NCBI GenBank assembly: GCA_947499305.1
Contig: CANMNN010000013.1
Location: forward strand, 41,725-105,724
Direction of reading: 5' to 3'
Length of the DNA stretch: 64,000 nt
Origin: an uncultured Arenicella sp.
GTDB lineage: Bacteria; Pseudomonadota; Gammaproteobacteria; Arenicellales; Arenicellaceae
The translations under genes and the position numbers were made by a program. Below, in pieces: positions 29,131 through 37,154 of the stretch. Within the stretch, counting starts at the first letter, position 1; each line of letters opens with the position of its first letter. Below the pieces are notes generated by a model, which made no database searches, was not told the origin of the DNA, and saw nothing but the letters and a program-made list of their open reading frames with translations.

Positions 29131-29445
29131 ATGACAGACCATGAATCCCCACAGATATTAGCTTTAAAAGAGCGCTACAAAAGCAGTTTAGTAGATAAGA
29201 TGCAGTCGCTGTCTGACTATTTAATTGCGATGGAGAGCGATGACGCTACTCTCGATCAAGTTGCTGAACTGCGAGGTTTTCTGCATAAGTTAGCAGGTTC
29301 TTCGGGAATGTATGACTACGATGATATTAGCGTGGCTAGCCGAAAAGCCATGTTGGCCGCGGATAAGGTCGAAAACGTAGCCCATATTGATGAGCTTAAG
29401 GTTGCGGTAGGCAAGGTAGCGAGTTTGCTACAAACTTATTGTTAA
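29131..29445 (+). CDS. Histidine phosphotransfer (HPt) protein
   Basis: 104 residues. The phosphorylatable histidine is His52 in FLHKLAGSSGMY, the standard HPt motif, in a four-helix-bundle-sized protein. It lies 64 bases after the hybrid kinase gene. It should pass phosphate from that kinase's receiver to a final regulator, most simply the OmpR-type protein at the start of the gene set. No terminator is visible after it. Confidence 0.9.
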   Translation: MTDHESPQILALKERYKSSLVDKMQSLSDYLIAMESDDATLDQVAELRGFLHKLAGSSGMYDYDDISVASRKAMLAADKVENVAHIDELKVAVGKVASLLQTYC

Positions 29446-29496
29446 CTTAGACTGCCGATTAGATCATCAGACACAATCCAATAGAGGGGAGCCCTA

Positions 29497-30345
29497 ATGC
29501 GCTGGCGAGGACGAAGACAAAGTAGAAATGTAGAAGACCGTCGAGGTCGATCTATGATGCGATCGAAAAAGGGAGTGGGCGGTGGCGCTGCTATCTTGCT
29601 TATACTGGTGGGATTGTTTTTCGGCGAAGATGTGCAAAAGGTTTTATCTTTATTCGTGGGTACTCAGAATCAACAGATGCAGCAATCTTCGGCACCAAGG
29701 TCGACGACCGCACAAAATGATGAGGCAGCTCAGTTTGTGAGTACTATTCTGGCTGAAACCGAAGATACGTGGAACGCTATTTTTGCGCAATCGGGGCAAA
29801 CATATCAGCCCCCTAAGCTGGTGCTCTATGAAGATCAAGTTCGCTCGGCGTGTGGAGTTAATTCTGCGGCATCTGGCCCGTTCTATTGCCCTGGTGATTA
29901 TCAAATTTACATTGATCTTAGCTTTCTAAATGACCTTAAACAAATGGGAGCATCTGGTGACTTTGCGTTTGCCTATGTGATAGCTCACGAAGTTGGCCAT
30001 CACATTCAAAACATTGTTGGCATCGCCAGCGATGTTCGTCAGCAGCAGGCTCGCGCTTCGAAAGCTCAAGCAAACGCGCTCTCGGTAAATATGGAGTTAC
30101 AAGCTGACTGTTTCGCTGGAATCTGGATTAACCATACTGAAAGGCGCAACGCGATACTTGAAGCTGGAGATATCGAAGAGGGCATTCGTGCTGCCGAGGC
30201 CGTTGGTGACGATACAATCATGCGTCGCGCAGGTCGTGCACCGCGGCGTGAGAATTTTACTCACGGTAGCTCTCAGGAGCGCATTCAATGGTTTCAACAG
30301 GGTATGAAAACCGGCAGTATTCAGGCCTGCCAGACTTTTGGCTAA
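29497..30345 (+). CDS. ypfJ: YpfJ-family zinc metallopeptidase
   Basis: 282 residues. The N-terminal 23 residues are very basic (RWRGRRQSRN), a hydrophobic helix follows (about 27-42), then a linker and the peptidase domain. The zinc site is HEVGHH (about residues 165-170), with a downstream glutamate in ELQADCFAG. The pattern is that of the KPN_02809/YpfJ neutral zinc metallopeptidases. It is probably anchored in the inner membrane with its catalytic domain outside the cytoplasm. The substrate is unknown. It lies 51 bases after the HPt gene and could be cotranscribed, but the family is usually found elsewhere. Confidence 0.9.
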   Translation: MRWRGRRQSRNVEDRRGRSMMRSKKGVGGGAAILLILVGLFFGEDVQKVLSLFVGTQNQQMQQSSAPRSTTAQNDEAAQFVSTILAETEDTWNAIFAQSGQTYQPPKLVLYEDQVRSACGVNSAASGPFYCPGDYQIYIDLSFLNDLKQMGASGDFAFAYVIAHEVGHHIQNIVGIASDVRQQQARASKAQANALSVNMELQADCFAGIWINHTERRNAILEAGDIEEGIRAAEAVGDDTIMRRAGRAPRRENFTHGSSQERIQWFQQGMKTGSIQACQTFG

Positions 30346-30354
30346 GCAATAGCT

Positions 30355-30389
30355 TTAGCGGTTTGCGAATTTAATCCGCAAACCGCTAA
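30355..30389. terminator. Strong hairpin between convergent genes
   Basis: A 13-bp perfect inverted repeat (TTAGCGGTTTGCG and its complement, 30355-30367 and 30377-30389) encloses a nine-base loop. It sits between the ends of ypfJ and ygfZ. The following tail (TTGAGTTTT) is only moderately T-rich, so termination is likely but not certain. Confidence 0.65.
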
Positions 30390-30412
30390 CTTGAGTTTTA
30401 AAAATTATATTT

Positions 30413-31333
30413 CTAAACTGAGGCTGGTATCTCATAAGCTTGGCGTTGGCTTACCCGGAGCTCACAGCCTGATTCAGATTTTAGCGTCGAGTTCACCATC
30501 TCGGTGCGGAGCACTGCGAGGGCCTTACCTGCGGCAGTCGACACTATATTTCCGGCATTACGCTCGGCGCCATCAACAATGCTAACAACCTTCTCCCCAG
30601 CGATTGGAGTAGCCTCCCCGGCGATTGGAGTAGGGGTATCGCGATGTATAACATCGCAGATAAACATTCTCTGTTTGAGCTTACCTAAATAGTGCATACG
30701 CGCTACGATTTCTTGCCCGGTATAACAGCCTTTTTTGAAGTTGATGCCATCGAGTAGATCTAAATTTACCATTTGAGGTACAAACAGCTCGACATTATTC
30801 GAGTTTATCGTTGGCTCTCCGGCTTCGATGCAACTTAACGCCCATGCATCGTCCTTTTGATTGAGAGCGCTGTTGTTAGAGTGCTCGTTGGTAGCATTAG
30901 GCATCGTTGACTCTGTCATGAAGCTTACTTTAAGAGTGCGCGTACCATGATGCAGATTGCGAGACTGTGCCTCAATAGTGATAGAAAATTGAGGGTGCTC
31001 TTGGTTGAAAATCGGTCTTATCGAGGCTTGCTCAATTACCTCTATAGTCACCTTGCTGCGCATAATGTACATCCTTAGACGTTTTACCGTTGACTCGAGC
31101 AAGCTACTATCAATCAATGCATAGATATCGTCGTTTTCCCGCCAAAGCTGAAACAGGGCGAGTAAGCGTCCTTTAGGGCTGCAATAACCGCTAAATTGCC
31201 ATCGACCATCCAGCATGTTGAGATCGTTGGTTAACTGGCCTTGTAAAAAGCTTATGGTATCGGCACCAGAGAATTTAAGTAGAGAAATGTCGTTAGGTTT
31301 TACTGGCATTGCAGGAAGCTCGAGTGTTGACAT
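30413..31333 (-). CDS. ygfZ: YgfZ/GcvT-like folate-binding Fe-S cluster protein
   Basis: 306 residues from ATG at 31333. Upstream in-frame starts (31360, 31447) would add residues that do not match the family. The signature KGCYTGQEIVARMHYLGKLK, with its reactive cysteine, is clear, as is the folate-fold N-terminus (FLQGQLTNDL). YgfZ proteins support maturation or repair of certain 4Fe-4S enzymes. It is divergent from SDHAF4 and the succinate dehydrogenase genes, which need Fe-S clusters. Near the C-terminus a seven-residue unit (TPIAGEA/TPIAGEK) is duplicated. Confidence 0.92.
   Translation of the reverse strand: MSTLELPAMPVKPNDISLLKFSGADTISFLQGQLTNDLNMLDGRWQFSGYCSPKGRLLALFQLWRENDDIYALIDSSLLESTVKRLRMYIMRSKVTIEVIEQASIRPIFNQEHPQFSITIEAQSRNLHHGTRTLKVSFMTESTMPNATNEHSNNSALNQKDDAWALSCIEAGEPTINSNNVELFVPQMVNLDLLDGINFKKGCYTGQEIVARMHYLGKLKQRMFICDVIHRDTPTPIAGEATPIAGEKVVSIVDGAERNAGNIVSTAAGKALAVLRTEMVNSTLKSESGCELRVSQRQAYEIPASV
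30593..30633. repeat. 21-bp-period tandem duplication inside ygfZ
   Basis: CTCCCCAGCGATTGGAGTAG (30593-30612) is followed one base later by the same 20 bases with one change (30614-30633). The duplication keeps frame and adds one TPIAGE(A/K) unit in a surface-loop-like region near the protein's C-terminus. Confidence 0.85.
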
Positions 31334-31420
31334 ACGTGAAAAATAGAGGAGATGCAGCATGCTATCATTCGCCTTGTCGAAAATCACTGATCTTGAGCGC
31401 CTACCTGGTGCCAAAACGAT

Positions 31421-31657
31421 ATGACCAAACCTGATAAAATAATGCAAAGCGAAATTAGCGGTAAGTTAGAGATAGATTCTCCAAAAAATGCTGCAGAGGC
31501 GCTTGGTGCCCCTTTGAATGATGATAAGAATCTGCATCAAGGCGCTCATTCAAACAGCGATATCCCTATAAAGGTGAAAGAAGTTGGGGGGCCAAAAGGC
31601 TTAGAACCGACTCGTTATGGCGATTGGGAATCAAAAGGCCGTTGTTACGATTTTTAG
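31421..31657 (+). CDS. Succinate dehydrogenase assembly factor 4 (DUF1674)
   Basis: 78 residues. The C-terminal 25 residues carry the family signature: GGPKGLEPTRYGDWESKGRC followed by the closing YDF. The N-terminal part is low-complexity and probably disordered, as usual. SDHAF4-type proteins bind flavinylated SdhA and shield it before complex assembly. It lies about 300 bases upstream of sdhC on the same strand, which fits that job well. It starts divergently from ygfZ. Confidence 0.92.
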   Translation: MTKPDKIMQSEISGKLEIDSPKNAAEALGAPLNDDKNLHQGAHSNSDIPIKVKEVGGPKGLEPTRYGDWESKGRCYDF

Positions 31658-31962
31658 TACATTTAAGCGGGCCTAGAGCTATTTGGCCAGACACTGTCCG
31701 ATTTTTGCCACTTTTCCGCGCGCGCTTAAAGTGGTCTCGTTTCGCTTAAGCTTGGCTGCAGTCTAATTAAAATCGCTATTTAGCAAATAAATGCTCGCTA
31801 ATAACAAAAGTTTTCAGTGTCTGAACTGCCACTTAGGCGGCAGTTGATGTAGAATGCGCGCAGCTTGAGAGCAGCTAATTTTGAGGGCTTTGCAATATCT
31901 AGCTAGATATTCGCCCCAGGTAAACGAATTCTAAACCGTTCAAAACAAGAGTAACTCTGATT
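31658..31962. promoter_or_regulatory. Control region of the sdh operon
   Basis: This holds a candidate promoter, CTGCCA (31826-31831) and TAGAAT (31850-31855) with an 18-base spacer and a GCGCGC stretch just after. Downstream lies a perfect 18-bp palindrome (31894-31911). CTGCC/GGCAG around 31826-31843 can also form a small hairpin overlapping the -35 box. Motifs are seen; function is inferred. Confidence 0.45.
31894..31911. promoter_or_regulatory. 18-bp perfect palindrome upstream of sdhC
   Basis: AATATCTAGCTAGATATT reads the same on both strands. It lies 51 bases before the sdhC start codon, within the presumed 5' leader. It could be a repressor operator or an RNA hairpin. No matching known regulator site is claimed. 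Confidence 0.5.
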
Positions 31963-32349
31963 ATGCAAAAAGAGAGACCCCTTTCTCCTCACCTGTCGGT
32001 GTATAAGCCGCAGATCACCATGGTGTTATCGATAACACATCGAATCATGGGTTCATTTCTCGCGATTAGTACACCGGTATTGATCTATTGGCTGATGGCC
32101 ATCGCTTCAGGCCCAGATGCCTATGCAGAGCTACAAGCTGTGTTTTCTCATTGGTTTGCTAAACTATTCCTGTTAGCGTGGGCATTCGCATTTTTCTACC
32201 ATATGTGCAACGGTGTGCGACACCTGTTTTGGGATGCAGGTAAGGGTTTCGACATGGAAAACCTATATAAGTCAGGCTATGCGGTAGTCGGTGTGGCTTG
32301 TGTTCTGACTCTGATCACCGTTTTTGTCGCGCTTAATGGAGGTGCCTAA
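31963..32349 (+). CDS. sdhC: Succinate dehydrogenase cytochrome b556 subunit
   Basis: 128 residues with three membrane helices. SPHLSVYKPQITMVLSITHR near the N-terminus is the family signature with quinone-site residues. The haem-ligand histidine is probably in FYHMCNGVRHLFWD. It anchors the dehydrogenase to the inner membrane and hands electrons to quinone. Its stop overlaps the sdhD start by one base (TAATG). Confidence 0.96.
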   Translation: MQKERPLSPHLSVYKPQITMVLSITHRIMGSFLAISTPVLIYWLMAIASGPDAYAELQAVFSHWFAKLFLLAWAFAFFYHMCNGVRHLFWDAGKGFDMENLYKSGYAVVGVACVLTLITVFVALNGGA

Positions 32350-32729
32350 TGAAATACCGTAGCCCACTCTCTAAAGCCACCGGTCTTGGCTCAGCAAAAC
32401 ATGGTTTCTCGCATTGGTGGTGGCAGCGTGTTACCGCTATCGCCTTAATTCCGATGGGCCTTTGGTTTGTTATTTCGGTTTTATCACTCGCTAACGGCAC
32501 GCATGCTGAAGCTCAAGCATGGCTTAGCTCGCCAGTAAACGCCGCGATTGTGTTGCTGTTCACACTAACGGCTTTGTTCCACGCTCAAACTGGTTTGCAA
32601 GTAGTTATTGAAGATTACGTGCCAACTAAATGGATCAATCTTGTTCTGCTTTTAAGTACCAAATTCGCAGCAGTAGTTATGGCCGTATTGGCCGTTATTG
32701 CTGTTCTAAAAGTTGCTGTAGGAGGCTAA
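32349..32729 (+). CDS. sdhD: Succinate dehydrogenase membrane anchor subunit
   Basis: 126 residues with three membrane helices and the SdhD motif FHAQTGLQVVIEDYV, which contains the likely haem-ligand histidine. It pairs with SdhC. It overlaps sdhC by one base, and sdhA starts three bases after its stop. Confidence 0.95.
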   Translation: MKYRSPLSKATGLGSAKHGFSHWWWQRVTAIALIPMGLWFVISVLSLANGTHAEAQAWLSSPVNAAIVLLFTLTALFHAQTGLQVVIEDYVPTKWINLVLLLSTKFAAVVMAVLAVIAVLKVAVGG

Positions 32730-32732
32730 CTC

Positions 32733-34520
32733 GTGAAAGGCGATTATCAAATTATTGATCACTCATTCGATGTTGTAGTGGTCGGCGCCGGTGGCGCAGG
32801 TTTACGTGCTACATTTGGCATGGCATCAGCGGGCTTATCAACCGCATGTTTAACCAAAGTATTTCCAACTCGCAGTCATACCGTTGCAGCACAAGGTGGT
32901 ATGAGTGCCGCATTGGGCAACATGGGCGAAGACGATTGGCGCTTCCACATGTATGACACGGTTAAAGGTTCTGACTGGTTAGGTGACCAAGACTCAATTG
33001 AGTATATGTGTCGAAATGCACCAGCAGCAGTTTATGAGTTGGAGCACTACGGTGTGCCATTCTCGCGAACTGAGGAAGGCAAGATCTATCAGCGTGCTTT
33101 CGGTGGTATGACAACTCACTACGGCGAAGGTCAAGCGTTACGTACTTGCGCGGCGGCTGACCGCACTGGGCATGCGATTTTGCATACCCTTTATCAGCAA
33201 GCACTCAAGCACGATGCACAATTTTTTATCGAATTCTTCGCGCTAGATCTAATTATGGAAGACGGCGAATGTCGCGGTGTTATGGCAATCGATATGGCCA
33301 CTGGCATTATCCATCGCTACCGCGCTAAGCAAGTTGTATTAGCGACGGGCGGTTATGGCCGTTCATACTTCTCAGCAACGTCTGCTCACACCTGTACCGG
33401 CGACGGTAATGCCATGGTTTTGCGAGCTGGCTTGCCACTTCAAGATATGGAGTTCGTGCAATTCCATCCGACCGGTATCTACGGTGCGGGCTGCCTGATC
33501 ACCGAGGGTGCACGTGGCGAGGGCGGTTACTTAACCAACTCAGAAGGTGAGCGTTTTATGGAACGCTACGCGCCAAACGCTAAAGACTTGGCATCGCGAG
33601 ACGTTGTTTCACGATCTATGACGATTGAAATTAATGAAGGTCGTGGTGTTGGCCCAGATAAAGATCATATCTACCTACATCTCGAGCACTTGGGAGCTGA
33701 GTTGTTAGAAGAGCGCTTACCAGGCATCTCTGAGTCAGCTAAAATTTTCGCTGGTGTAGACGTAACCAAAGAGCCAATTCCAGTATTGCCTACGGTGCAT
33801 TACAACATGGGCGGTATTCCAACTAACTATCATGGTGAAGTTCTTACACTGAAAGACGGCGACCCAGATAGCGTTGTACCTGGTTTGATGGCGATTGGTG
33901 AAGCGGCTTGTGTATCAGTACACGGTGCCAACCGTCTTGGTTCAAACTCACTACTCGATCTGATTGTATTTGGTCGAGCGGCTGCGCTTCGAGCTAAAGA
34001 TACGGTTGACCCTTCTGAGCCTATGTCTGGCTTTAAGGATGACGCTGGTCAAGCGACCTTAGAGCGTTTAGATAAGTTGCGTTACGCAGAGGGTTCACGT
34101 TCAACCGCTGAAATTCGCCTGGAAATGCAACGTACTATGCAAGCACATTGCGCCGTGTTCCGCACTGGCGAAGTTATGAATCAAGGTGTTGAAAAACTAG
34201 CCGCGACCGCGGCGACCTTTGCTGATGTCAAAACTACTGATCGTGGCTTGATCTGGAACACCGATTTAATTGAAACACTTGAGCTAGAAAACTTACTTAG
34301 CCAAGCGGTTGTTACTATGAACTCAGCTGCCAACCGTGACGAAAGTCGTGGTGCTCATGCGCGCGATGACATGCCAGATCGTGATGACGAAAACTGGATG
34401 AAACACACGCTTACTTGGTGTGATGATCAGCATAATACAACCATCGATTTTCGCCCAGTTCACTCATACACGATGACGGATGATGTCGAGTACATCAAGC
34501 CGAAGCCGCGCGTATATTAA
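32733..34520 (+). CDS. sdhA: Succinate dehydrogenase flavoprotein subunit
   Basis: 595 residues, full length, from a GTG start preceded by the GGAGG-like end of sdhD (GTAGGAGG). It oxidises succinate to fumarate in the TCA cycle. The FAD-binding motif is [12 protein letters not shown], and the histidine that binds FAD covalently is His49 in [11 protein letters not shown]. Active-site segments HPTGIYGAG and [12 protein letters not shown] are present. It acts on the cytoplasmic face of the inner membrane with SdhB. Confidence 0.98.
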   Translation: MKGDYQIIDHSFDVVVVGAGGAGLRATFGMASAGLSTACLTKVFPTRSHTVAAQGGMSAALGNMGEDDWRFHMYDTVKGSDWLGDQDSIEYMCRNAPAAVYELEHYGVPFSRTEEGKIYQRAFGGMTTHYGEGQALRTCAAADRTGHAILHTLYQQALKHDAQFFIEFFALDLIMEDGECRGVMAIDMATGIIHRYRAKQVVLATGGYGRSYFSATSAHTCTGDGNAMVLRAGLPLQDMEFVQFHPTGIYGAGCLITEGARGEGGYLTNSEGERFMERYAPNAKDLASRDVVSRSMTIEINEGRGVGPDKDHIYLHLEHLGAELLEERLPGISESAKIFAGVDVTKEPIPVLPTVHYNMGGIPTNYHGEVLTLKDGDPDSVVPGLMAIGEAACVSVHGANRLGSNSLLDLIVFGRAAALRAKDTVDPSEPMSGFKDDAGQATLERLDKLRYAEGSRSTAEIRLEMQRTMQAHCAVFRTGEVMNQGVEKLAATAATFADVKTTDRGLIWNTDLIETLELENLLSQAVVTMNSAANRDESRGAHARDDMPDRDDENWMKHTLTWCDDQHNTTIDFRPVHSYTMTDDVEYIKPKPRVY

Positions 34521-34541
34521 AGGTTTAAGAGGAGTTTAAAA

Positions 34542-35324
34542 ATGGCTGAATTTACCTTACCAAAGAATTCTAGAATCGAAAAAGGCGAACATTACCCTGC
34601 GCCAAGCGGTGCGACTAATGTACGCTCATTTAAGATTTACCGCTGGTCACCAGACGACGATAAGAACCCTCATACAGATACCTATGATATTGACATGGAT
34701 AACTGTGGGCCGATGGTTCTTGACGCATTAATCAAGATCAAGAATGAAATTGACCCAACCTTGACTTTTCGTCGCTCCTGTCGCGAAGGTATTTGTGGTT
34801 CGTGCGCAATGAATATCGACGGCACCAACACGCTTGCCTGCACTAAAGGTGTAGACGAGTGTAAGGGGGATGTTGCAGTTTATCCGCTTCCTCATATGTC
34901 AGTTGTTAAAGACTTAGTGCCTGACATGACTCACTTCTACGCGCAATACGCGTCGGTTGAGCCATGGTTGAAAACAAAAACTCCAGTGTCATTAGCCGCT
35001 GAGCGTTTGCAGTCTAAAGAAGACCGTGAAAAGCTTGATGGCCTATATGAGTGTATCTTGTGCGCCTGTTGCTCTACTTCATGCCCAAGTTATTGGTGGA
35101 ATAGTGATAAGTACCTCGGCCCGGCAATTTTATTGCAGAGCTATCGTTGGTTAGCGGATAGCCGCGATGAAGCAACGGGTGAGCGCTTGGATTCACTTGA
35201 AGATCCATTCAAGTTGTATCGCTGTCATACGATCATGAACTGTACCAACACTTGTCCTAAGGGTTTGAATCCAGGCAAAGCGATTGGCGAAATCAAAAAG
35301 ATGATCGCTGAACGCTCGCTTTAG
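34542..35324 (+). CDS. sdhB: Succinate dehydrogenase iron-sulfur subunit
   Basis: 260 residues with a good AGGAG site before the ATG. Cysteine groups for the three clusters are present: [12 protein letters not shown] (2Fe-2S), [12 protein letters not shown] (4Fe-4S) and [14 protein letters not shown] (3Fe-4S). It carries electrons from SdhA to the membrane subunits. It is somewhat longer than the E. coli protein, mostly at the N-terminus. Confidence 0.97.
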   Translation: MAEFTLPKNSRIEKGEHYPAPSGATNVRSFKIYRWSPDDDKNPHTDTYDIDMDNCGPMVLDALIKIKNEIDPTLTFRRSCREGICGSCAMNIDGTNTLACTKGVDECKGDVAVYPLPHMSVVKDLVPDMTHFYAQYASVEPWLKTKTPVSLAAERLQSKEDREKLDGLYECILCACCSTSCPSYWWNSDKYLGPAILLQSYRWLADSRDEATGERLDSLEDPFKLYRCHTIMNCTNTCPKGLNPGKAIGEIKKMIAERSL

Positions 35325-35378
35325 GTTCTTTCTAAAGCGACAAGCCCATTCTCACTGTTAGAAAGCGATGATTAGCAC

Positions 35379-35621
35379 ATGCTTGATGCGAAACAACTAG
35401 TTTGGCGCTGCCGACGTGGCGTTCGAGAACTGGACGTCTTGTTTAATCGCTTTCTTGACAGTGACTATCAAACTCTAAGCAGCGCTGAGCAACTCAATTT
35501 TCAGCGCTTGCTTGAAGTGCAAGACCCAATAATCATGGACTGGTTATTTGGTAAGTATGATGCCGAGGACGCAGGTATCGCCGCGATTGTCGAACGACTC
35601 AAGGTTCTTTCAGGGCTGTAA
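35379..35621 (+). CDS. sdhE: FAD assembly factor SdhE
   Basis: 80 residues. The RGxxE motif is present as CRRGVRELD near residue 11, and DPIIMDWLFG is the second conserved block. SdhE promotes covalent attachment of FAD to SdhA. It lies 54 bases after sdhB, so flavinylation factor and target share an operon. In enterobacteria sdhE instead sits next to ygfZ, away from sdhCDAB. Confidence 0.95.
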   Translation: MLDAKQLVWRCRRGVRELDVLFNRFLDSDYQTLSSAEQLNFQRLLEVQDPIIMDWLFGKYDAEDAGIAAIVERLKVLSGL

Positions 35622-35632
35622 CTTTTTTGAGC

Positions 35633-36052
35633 TCAACGCTTATTGACAATGACACCGCCGAACCCTCCGTTGTTGGAAGACATTCTCGTAATCGCGTATT
35701 TGCTACACAGAAAGGTGTCTATAACATTGGTCGCAAGCACGTTATTTATGCGTTCAGCATCCGTATCTACTAAGCGACTTTGCTGATGAAGAATACCTGC
35801 GTTATTTACAAGCGCCGAAAGTCGACCTAATTCTCGATCTGTTTTTTCGAACAAATTTCGAACTTGTCTTTCATCAGATATATCCGCTTGAACCGCTATT
35901 GCATGTTGGTTTTTTGAGTGGATTTGCTCAACAATTTTCATCGCAGCCGCCCTGTCTCGATGATAATTTATGCAAACGTTGAAGCCATCCTTAGCCAGCC
36001 TCAGTGTGGTCGCAGCGCCAAAACCTCTGCTGGAACCAGTGATTATTGCAAC
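35633..36052 (-). pseudogene. Decayed YgfF-like short-chain dehydrogenase
   Basis: Reading the minus strand from 36052, a frame opens with VAIITGSSRGFGAAT, the NAD(P)-binding TGxxxGxG motif, and continues through ADISDERQV and LVNNAGIL to FGGVIVN, closely following E. coli YgfF. There is no start codon: a TAA (36053-36055) directly precedes the first codon where the initiator should be. After IVN, where the family has the catalytic Ser segment, the frame ends in KR-stop. The Tyr-x3-Lys half of the enzyme is missing. An internal ATG at 35941 could not give a functional enzyme. Remnant of an NAD(P)-dependent oxidoreductase. Confidence 0.8.
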
Positions 36053-36100
36053 TTAACTCAATGTTTATGTCTGTTGGTCGTTCGTGCTTTCGAAAACAGA

Positions 36101-37033
36101 TTACGTTATTCCACTTTCAGTGAAGCTATCAACGATCAGCTTGGTTAAGTATTGATGCAGTGCTGAGTTTTTCGTTCTCACATGTTGAACGAGAGAGAGT
36201 GCATCTATTTTCAAATTGATTAGATCATCTAAGGGCTTGCTAACAAAATGGTCGCTAACCAGTGAGGAGTCCATCAGTCGATCGGAGGCAATCATCAACA
36301 TATCGGTCTCACGCAAAGTTTCCAGGCAAACAAGAAGGTTTGTTGTCAAAAACGGTACGTTTGACAATATTCCAAACGATGCGAATAGCTTTTGCATATC
36401 TTCGCGAGTAGTCTCAAAGTTTGGAAAGTACACCGCCATGTGCTGATACTCGCGGCGAAGCTCAAGCGTTATATGATCTACCTCGGCTAAGGGGTGGTCT
36501 TTACGCATATATAAAACCGGTTTGATGCTCATCAGCTTTCGCGTGACGAAATCATCGCTGAACTTGTTTTTCGCAACAATGGCGAAATCCAAACTGCCTG
36601 AGCGTAGGCGGTCCTCCCATTTGTCATCGATGTTTTGACTTATTAACATCAATTTAGGGGCATTTTGTCTAAGCTTATTGATGAAGGTTGGCATGCCAAC
36701 ACTCGCCGAGGTGCCGAGCGTAGCCAATGATATTGTTGCGGCTGTATTCGCTGGGTCAAACTCCTGATTGGTAACCATCAGCTCAGTTAGCTGATTCAAT
36801 ATATGGTTAACGGGCTTTTCGAGTTCGAGAGTTTTAGGCGTTGGAGTTAGGCCATGCGATGAACGCACGAATAGCTCATCGTCAATAAGGTTTCGCAATC
36901 GATTAAGCGTTTTGCTCATCGCGGGTTGGGTTACGAACAAGCGTTCAGCGGCGCGGGTTACATTCTTTTCTTGCATTAACACCTGAAACGCAACCAAAAG
37001 ATTCAGGTCAATCCTAGATAAGGGATCTTGCAT
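36101..37033 (-). CDS. LysR-family transcriptional regulator
   Basis: 310 residues. The N-terminal winged helix-turn-helix is clear (DLNLLVAFQVLMQEKNVTRAAERLFVTQPAMS, then LVRSSHGLTPTPKT-like). The substrate-binding domain covers about 90-300. It resembles the NahR/LeuO-type branch, with no specific ligand recognisable. Downstream on the same strand is the decayed dehydrogenase, possibly a former target. Upstream is nadB, also on the minus strand, ending 122 bases before it. Confidence 0.92.
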   Translation of the reverse strand: MQDPLSRIDLNLLVAFQVLMQEKNVTRAAERLFVTQPAMSKTLNRLRNLIDDELFVRSSHGLTPTPKTLELEKPVNHILNQLTELMVTNQEFDPANTAATISLATLGTSASVGMPTFINKLRQNAPKLMLISQNIDDKWEDRLRSGSLDFAIVAKNKFSDDFVTRKLMSIKPVLYMRKDHPLAEVDHITLELRREYQHMAVYFPNFETTREDMQKLFASFGILSNVPFLTTNLLVCLETLRETDMLMIASDRLMDSSLVSDHFVSKPLDDLINLKIDALSLVQHVRTKNSALHQYLTKLIVDSFTESGIT

Positions 37034-37154
37034 ACATACACCAAAGTAGAGTTGTTCTTAACGTTCCATAATTTTAGGTTATGAGAGCAAGGAAATAAAC
37101 CGCTATTTTAGAATGTCGCTGCGTTTAGCTTGGTTGAATTCTAAATCTAGCTTT

